A stretch of DNA of 64,000 nt from CAYQJL01 sp964612295 (GTDB taxonomy: Bacteria > Eisenbacteria > RBG-16-71-46 > CAIMUX01 > WJJG01): the NCBI GenBank assembly GCA_964612295.1, contig CAZTDY010000010.1, positions 1 through 64,000 on the forward strand, read 5' to 3'. Positions within the stretch are counted from its first letter, which is position 1. The number at the start of each line of letters is the position of its first letter. Positions 61,574-64,000 of the stretch are shown one piece after another. Below the pieces are notes generated by a model, which was not told the origin of the DNA, did not search any database, and worked only from the letters and a program-made list of their open reading frames with translations. The position numbers and the translations under genes are program-made.

Positions 61574-62926
61574 ATGGCAGACACCAATCAAGCGACCGGC
61601 CTCTGGAAGGCCGCCGAGACGATTCTGCTTAGAGGGGCGACCGTCGTCGATCCGGCAGCCGGGCTGGAGGCGAAGCAGGACATCTTCATCCGGCGCGGCA
61701 AGATCGAAGGGCTCTCTCCGAGCATCGGGCGGGACGCCGACCTGGTCGTTGATCTGGACGGGCTCGTCTGTTCGCCCGGCTTCGGCGACCTGCACGTGCA
61801 CTTTCGTGAGCCGGGCGGCGAGGAGTCCGAGACCATCGCGTCCGGATCGAAGGCCGCCGCGGTGGGCGGCTTCACCCGCGTAGCCTGTATGCCCAATACC
61901 AAGCCGGCCATCGACACGCGGGGGCAGGTCGAGTATGTGATCCGCCGGGGGGAGGGTGCCGGGCACTGCCGGGTGTTCCCGGTCGCTGCGGCGACAAAGG
62001 AACGCCAGGGCGAGATCCTGGCTGAGATGCGAGAGATGCAGCTGGCCGGAGCCGTGGCGGTTTCGGACGACGGCAGCCCCGTGGGGAACCCGCAGGTCAT
62101 GCGGCGCCTCCTCGAGTATGCCGGGACCTGGGATCTCCTCGTGATCACCCACGCGGAGGATCCGCATCTGAGCGGCAATGGGGTGATGAACGAGGGGTAC
62201 TGGTCGACCGCCCTGGGTGTGCCGGGCATTCCAACCGCCTCGGAGGGGATCGCGATTGCCCGGGACGTCCGCCTCTGCGAGCTGACCGGTGCGCGGCTTC
62301 ACGTCGCTCACGTGAGCACTCGGGAGGGGGTGGAGATCATCCGCGCGGCAAAAGCGCGCGGGATCCCGGTCACGGCCGAAACCGCCCCCCACTACCTGGC
62401 GCTCACCGACGGAGCCTTGCGTACCTACGATACGGTCTATAAGGTCAATCCGCCCCTGCGCACCGAGGAGGATCGGCTGGCGATCCTGGCCGGGGTCAAG
62501 GATGGCACGCTCGATATCATCGCCACCGACCATGCCCCTCACGCGCAGGACTACAAGGATCAGGAACTGGATCACGCGCCCCCTGGTATGATCGGATTGG
62601 AGACCTCGTTGGGGGTGAGCCTCGAGTATCTTCACCACCGGGAGGGGCTGAGTCTCACCGAGGTCGTTCGGGCCTTCTCCAGCCGGGTGAGCGAGATCGC
62701 CGGCTGGGGTGGCGGCCGAATCCAGATGGGCGAGGATGTCGACCTCGCGGTCTTCGATCCGCGTGAGGAGTGGATCGTCGACCCTGAGACTTTTGCGTCC
62801 CTGTCCCGCAACTGCCCCTTCCAGGGGTGGAAGCTGCGCGGCCGGGTCAAGATGACGATTTGCGGGGGGCAGTTGACCCACGAGGAAAACGTGCGGTTCA
62901 AACCGTCCGAACGCCTGCTGTCCTAG
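61574..62926 (+). CDS. pyrC: Dihydroorotase, class I
   Basis: Cyclises carbamoyl aspartate to dihydroorotate. The 450-residue amidohydrolase has the HVHFREPG metal motif, THAED, HVAHVST and TDHAPH with the catalytic Asp, so all metal ligands expected of an active enzyme are present, unlike pseudo-DHOs. It follows pyrB by 59 bp that include a GCGCGTGCGCGC-type short palindromic run near 61526-61545, of no clear role. Confidence 0.94.
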   Translation: MADTNQATGLWKAAETILLRGATVVDPAAGLEAKQDIFIRRGKIEGLSPSIGRDADLVVDLDGLVCSPGFGDLHVHFREPGGEESETIASGSKAAAVGGFTRVACMPNTKPAIDTRGQVEYVIRRGEGAGHCRVFPVAAATKERQGEILAEMREMQLAGAVAVSDDGSPVGNPQVMRRLLEYAGTWDLLVITHAEDPHLSGNGVMNEGYWSTALGVPGIPTASEGIAIARDVRLCELTGARLHVAHVSTREGVEIIRAAKARGIPVTAETAPHYLALTDGALRTYDTVYKVNPPLRTEEDRLAILAGVKDGTLDIIATDHAPHAQDYKDQELDHAPPGMIGLETSLGVSLEYLHHREGLSLTEVVRAFSSRVSEIAGWGGGRIQMGEDVDLAVFDPREEWIVDPETFASLSRNCPFQGWKLRGRVKMTICGGQLTHEENVRFKPSERLLS

Positions 62927-62956
62927 CGGGCGGGGACCAAGACAAGGGGCGCCGGA

Positions 62957-64000
62957 TTGGCGGAGTCAGCGGAATTGGTGGCGAGCTCGAAGAGGCCTTT
63001 TCGGCAACCGACGAGGCGATGGCCGGGCCATCTGGGCATCGCGGTCACGTGCCTGCTCCTGGCGGCGCTCGCCGGGGGGCTGACCAGCTGCGCTTACTTC
63101 AACACCTTCTATCACGCCAAGAAGTACTACTCGAAGGCCCAGCGTCTCCAGCGGGAGAGCCGCTCGGAGAAACTCTCGTCGGAAGCCTCGCGGGCCTACG
63201 ATTCCGCGATCGAGAAGTGCGTCAAGGTGATCGTCGAACAGGGCGGCGGCTGGAAGGCCGGGATCGACGATGCCCTCTTCCTGATGGGGGCCTGCTACTA
63301 CGGAAAACGCGAGTACGAAACGGCCATCAAGAAGTTCAACGAACTGATGCTCAACTACCCCGACTCGCAACATGTGCCCGAGGCGCTCTTCTATACCGGC
63401 CTCTGTTACCATCGCACGCGCAACTACGGAACGGCAGAGCGCGTCTTCGACCGTGTTCTGCGCGACCACCCGGAACTGGAGCGAAGGGACGAGATCTTTT
63501 TCATCACCGCCCAGGGTCTCGAGGCCGAGGGGGATGAGGATCGTGCCCTGCGCCAGTACCGCCGCCTGCACACCGACTTCCGCAAGAGCGAGCGAAGGGA
63601 GGATGCGCTCGGACGGATCGGCGAGATCTATTTCAATCGCGGGGAATACGACAGTGCGCTCACCGCCTTTGAGGATTTCGCCCAGATCACGCAGGATGAT
63701 GAACTCTACTTCGAAGCCCAGCTCGATGCGGGCGCGTGTCTCGTCCGCCTGGGAGAGCACGATCGCGCCGTGGGCATCTACGAGAGCGTTCTGCCCGACA
63801 ACCCCGAACGCAACGAGCAGGGAGGGCAGGTCTGGTTGGCCATGGCCGAGGCGGAGAATCGCCGGGGGCGACATGAGCAGGCGCTCGAGCATCTCGGCAA
63901 GGTGTCGGAGCATTTCGCCAAGCGAGGGCTGGGACTGGAGGCCGACTTCCGGCTCGGGTATACGCACGAGGTGTACCTGCAGGACTACGAGAAGGCCCGC
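62957..64000 (+). CDS. TPR-repeat lipoprotein (partial, runs off the window)
   Basis: An open frame of 348 codons reaches the window end without a stop. TTG 62957 is 7 nt after AAGGGG and opens a lipoprotein signal: a basic region (KRPFRQPTRR), a hydrophobic core and lipobox LTSC (Cys 45). From about residue 85 at least six TPR-like units follow (for example YYGKREYETAIKKFNELML and RGEYDSALTAFEDFA), resembling CpoB/YfiO-type periplasmic scaffolds. It lies 30 bp after pyrC. Role unknown. Confidence 0.8.
   Translation, partial: MAESAELVASSKRPFRQPTRRWPGHLGIAVTCLLLAALAGGLTSCAYFNTFYHAKKYYSKAQRLQRESRSEKLSSEASRAYDSAIEKCVKVIVEQGGGWKAGIDDALFLMGACYYGKREYETAIKKFNELMLNYPDSQHVPEALFYTGLCYHRTRNYGTAERVFDRVLRDHPELERRDEIFFITAQGLEAEGDEDRALRQYRRLHTDFRKSERREDALGRIGEIYFNRGEYDSALTAFEDFAQITQDDELYFEAQLDAGACLVRLGEHDRAVGIYESVLPDNPERNEQGGQVWLAMAEAENRRGRHEQALEHLGKVSEHFAKRGLGLEADFRLGYTHEVYLQDYEKAR

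Noticed and set aside
62966..63967. 333-residue minus-strand frame at the right edge
   Set aside because: The plus strand encodes a TPR lipoprotein open to the window end. The minus frame is its shadow.
1..64000. CRISPR arrays, insertion sequences, integrases, rRNA operons
   Set aside because: No regularly spaced repeats, transposase motifs or rRNA sequence were seen on either strand by eye.

Overview
The window is G+C-rich, densely packed bacterial chromosome. It combines a Gram-negative envelope (Tol-Pal genes, many lipoproteins, a SurA-like periplasmic PPIase) with proteins better known from Firmicutes and deep-branching phyla (DivIVA, SpoVG, PyrR, a PgpH-type c-di-AMP phosphodiesterase). 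It also encodes secreted proteins with C-terminal domains resembling type IX secretion/FlgD-Ig sorting domains, a PorU/gingipain-like C25 peptidase, and a YbeY with the Asp-type third metal ligand that I recall from Bacteroidota. My best inference is an uncultured FCB-group bacterium (Eisenbacteria/Krumholzibacteria-like). No rRNA marker is present to prove this.

Layout. 1-4536 (+): end of an unknown gene, then tolB, pal, cpoB and a POT-family transporter. 4541-9322 (-): an operon for threonine breakdown (kbl, tdh-like SDR, iron alcohol dehydrogenase) with its own promoter inside the 3' end of an MFS gene. 9476-14000: a cupin, spoVG, a large secreted metallopeptidase and fructose-1,6-bisphosphatase. 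14293-20217 (+): an envelope/housekeeping run, divIVA-pnp-lspA-rluD-STAS-RsbW-like-ruvX-mltG-small membrane protein, ending at tRNA-Val(UAC). 20218-25577 (+): accessory secreted proteins. One is dockerin-like behind a near-consensus promoter and a structured leader. Two are Cys-repeat paralogues sharing a C-terminal W-G-x-[LI]-K-x-x-[FY]-R tag. A membrane-anchored alkaline-phosphatase-superfamily enzyme follows.

25596-35752 (-): an eight-gene glycan or lipid-sugar locus (GT2, variant SDR, DegT aminotransferase, EmrE-like flippase, methyltransferase, three GT-C-like membrane proteins, two of them with TPR tails). 36065-42261 (+): SurA-like lipoprotein and the 1457-residue C25 peptidase, convergent with a diguanylate cyclase. 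43971-54306 (+): ptsN-like, vanZ-like, aspS, two small lipoproteins, then phoH-pgpH-ybeY-CBS protein-corC-recO, a common bacterial order. 54339-59337: a small SAP/Rho-N-like protein, a secreted 13-14-unit repeat protein interrupted by an in-frame TGA that is followed by a SECIS-like hairpin, two unknown membrane proteins and a NUDIX hydrolase. 59646-64000 (+): the pyrimidine operon pyrR-pyrB-pyrC, preceded by a PyrR-type attenuation leader with two tandem terminators, then a TPR lipoprotein that runs off the window.

The most unusual items are the TGA/hairpin in the repeat gene, the new C-terminal tag on the tandem secreted paralogues, the possible pseudoknotted leader at 20561-20664, the tandem-terminator PyrR leader, and the SDR with Asn in place of the catalytic Tyr.
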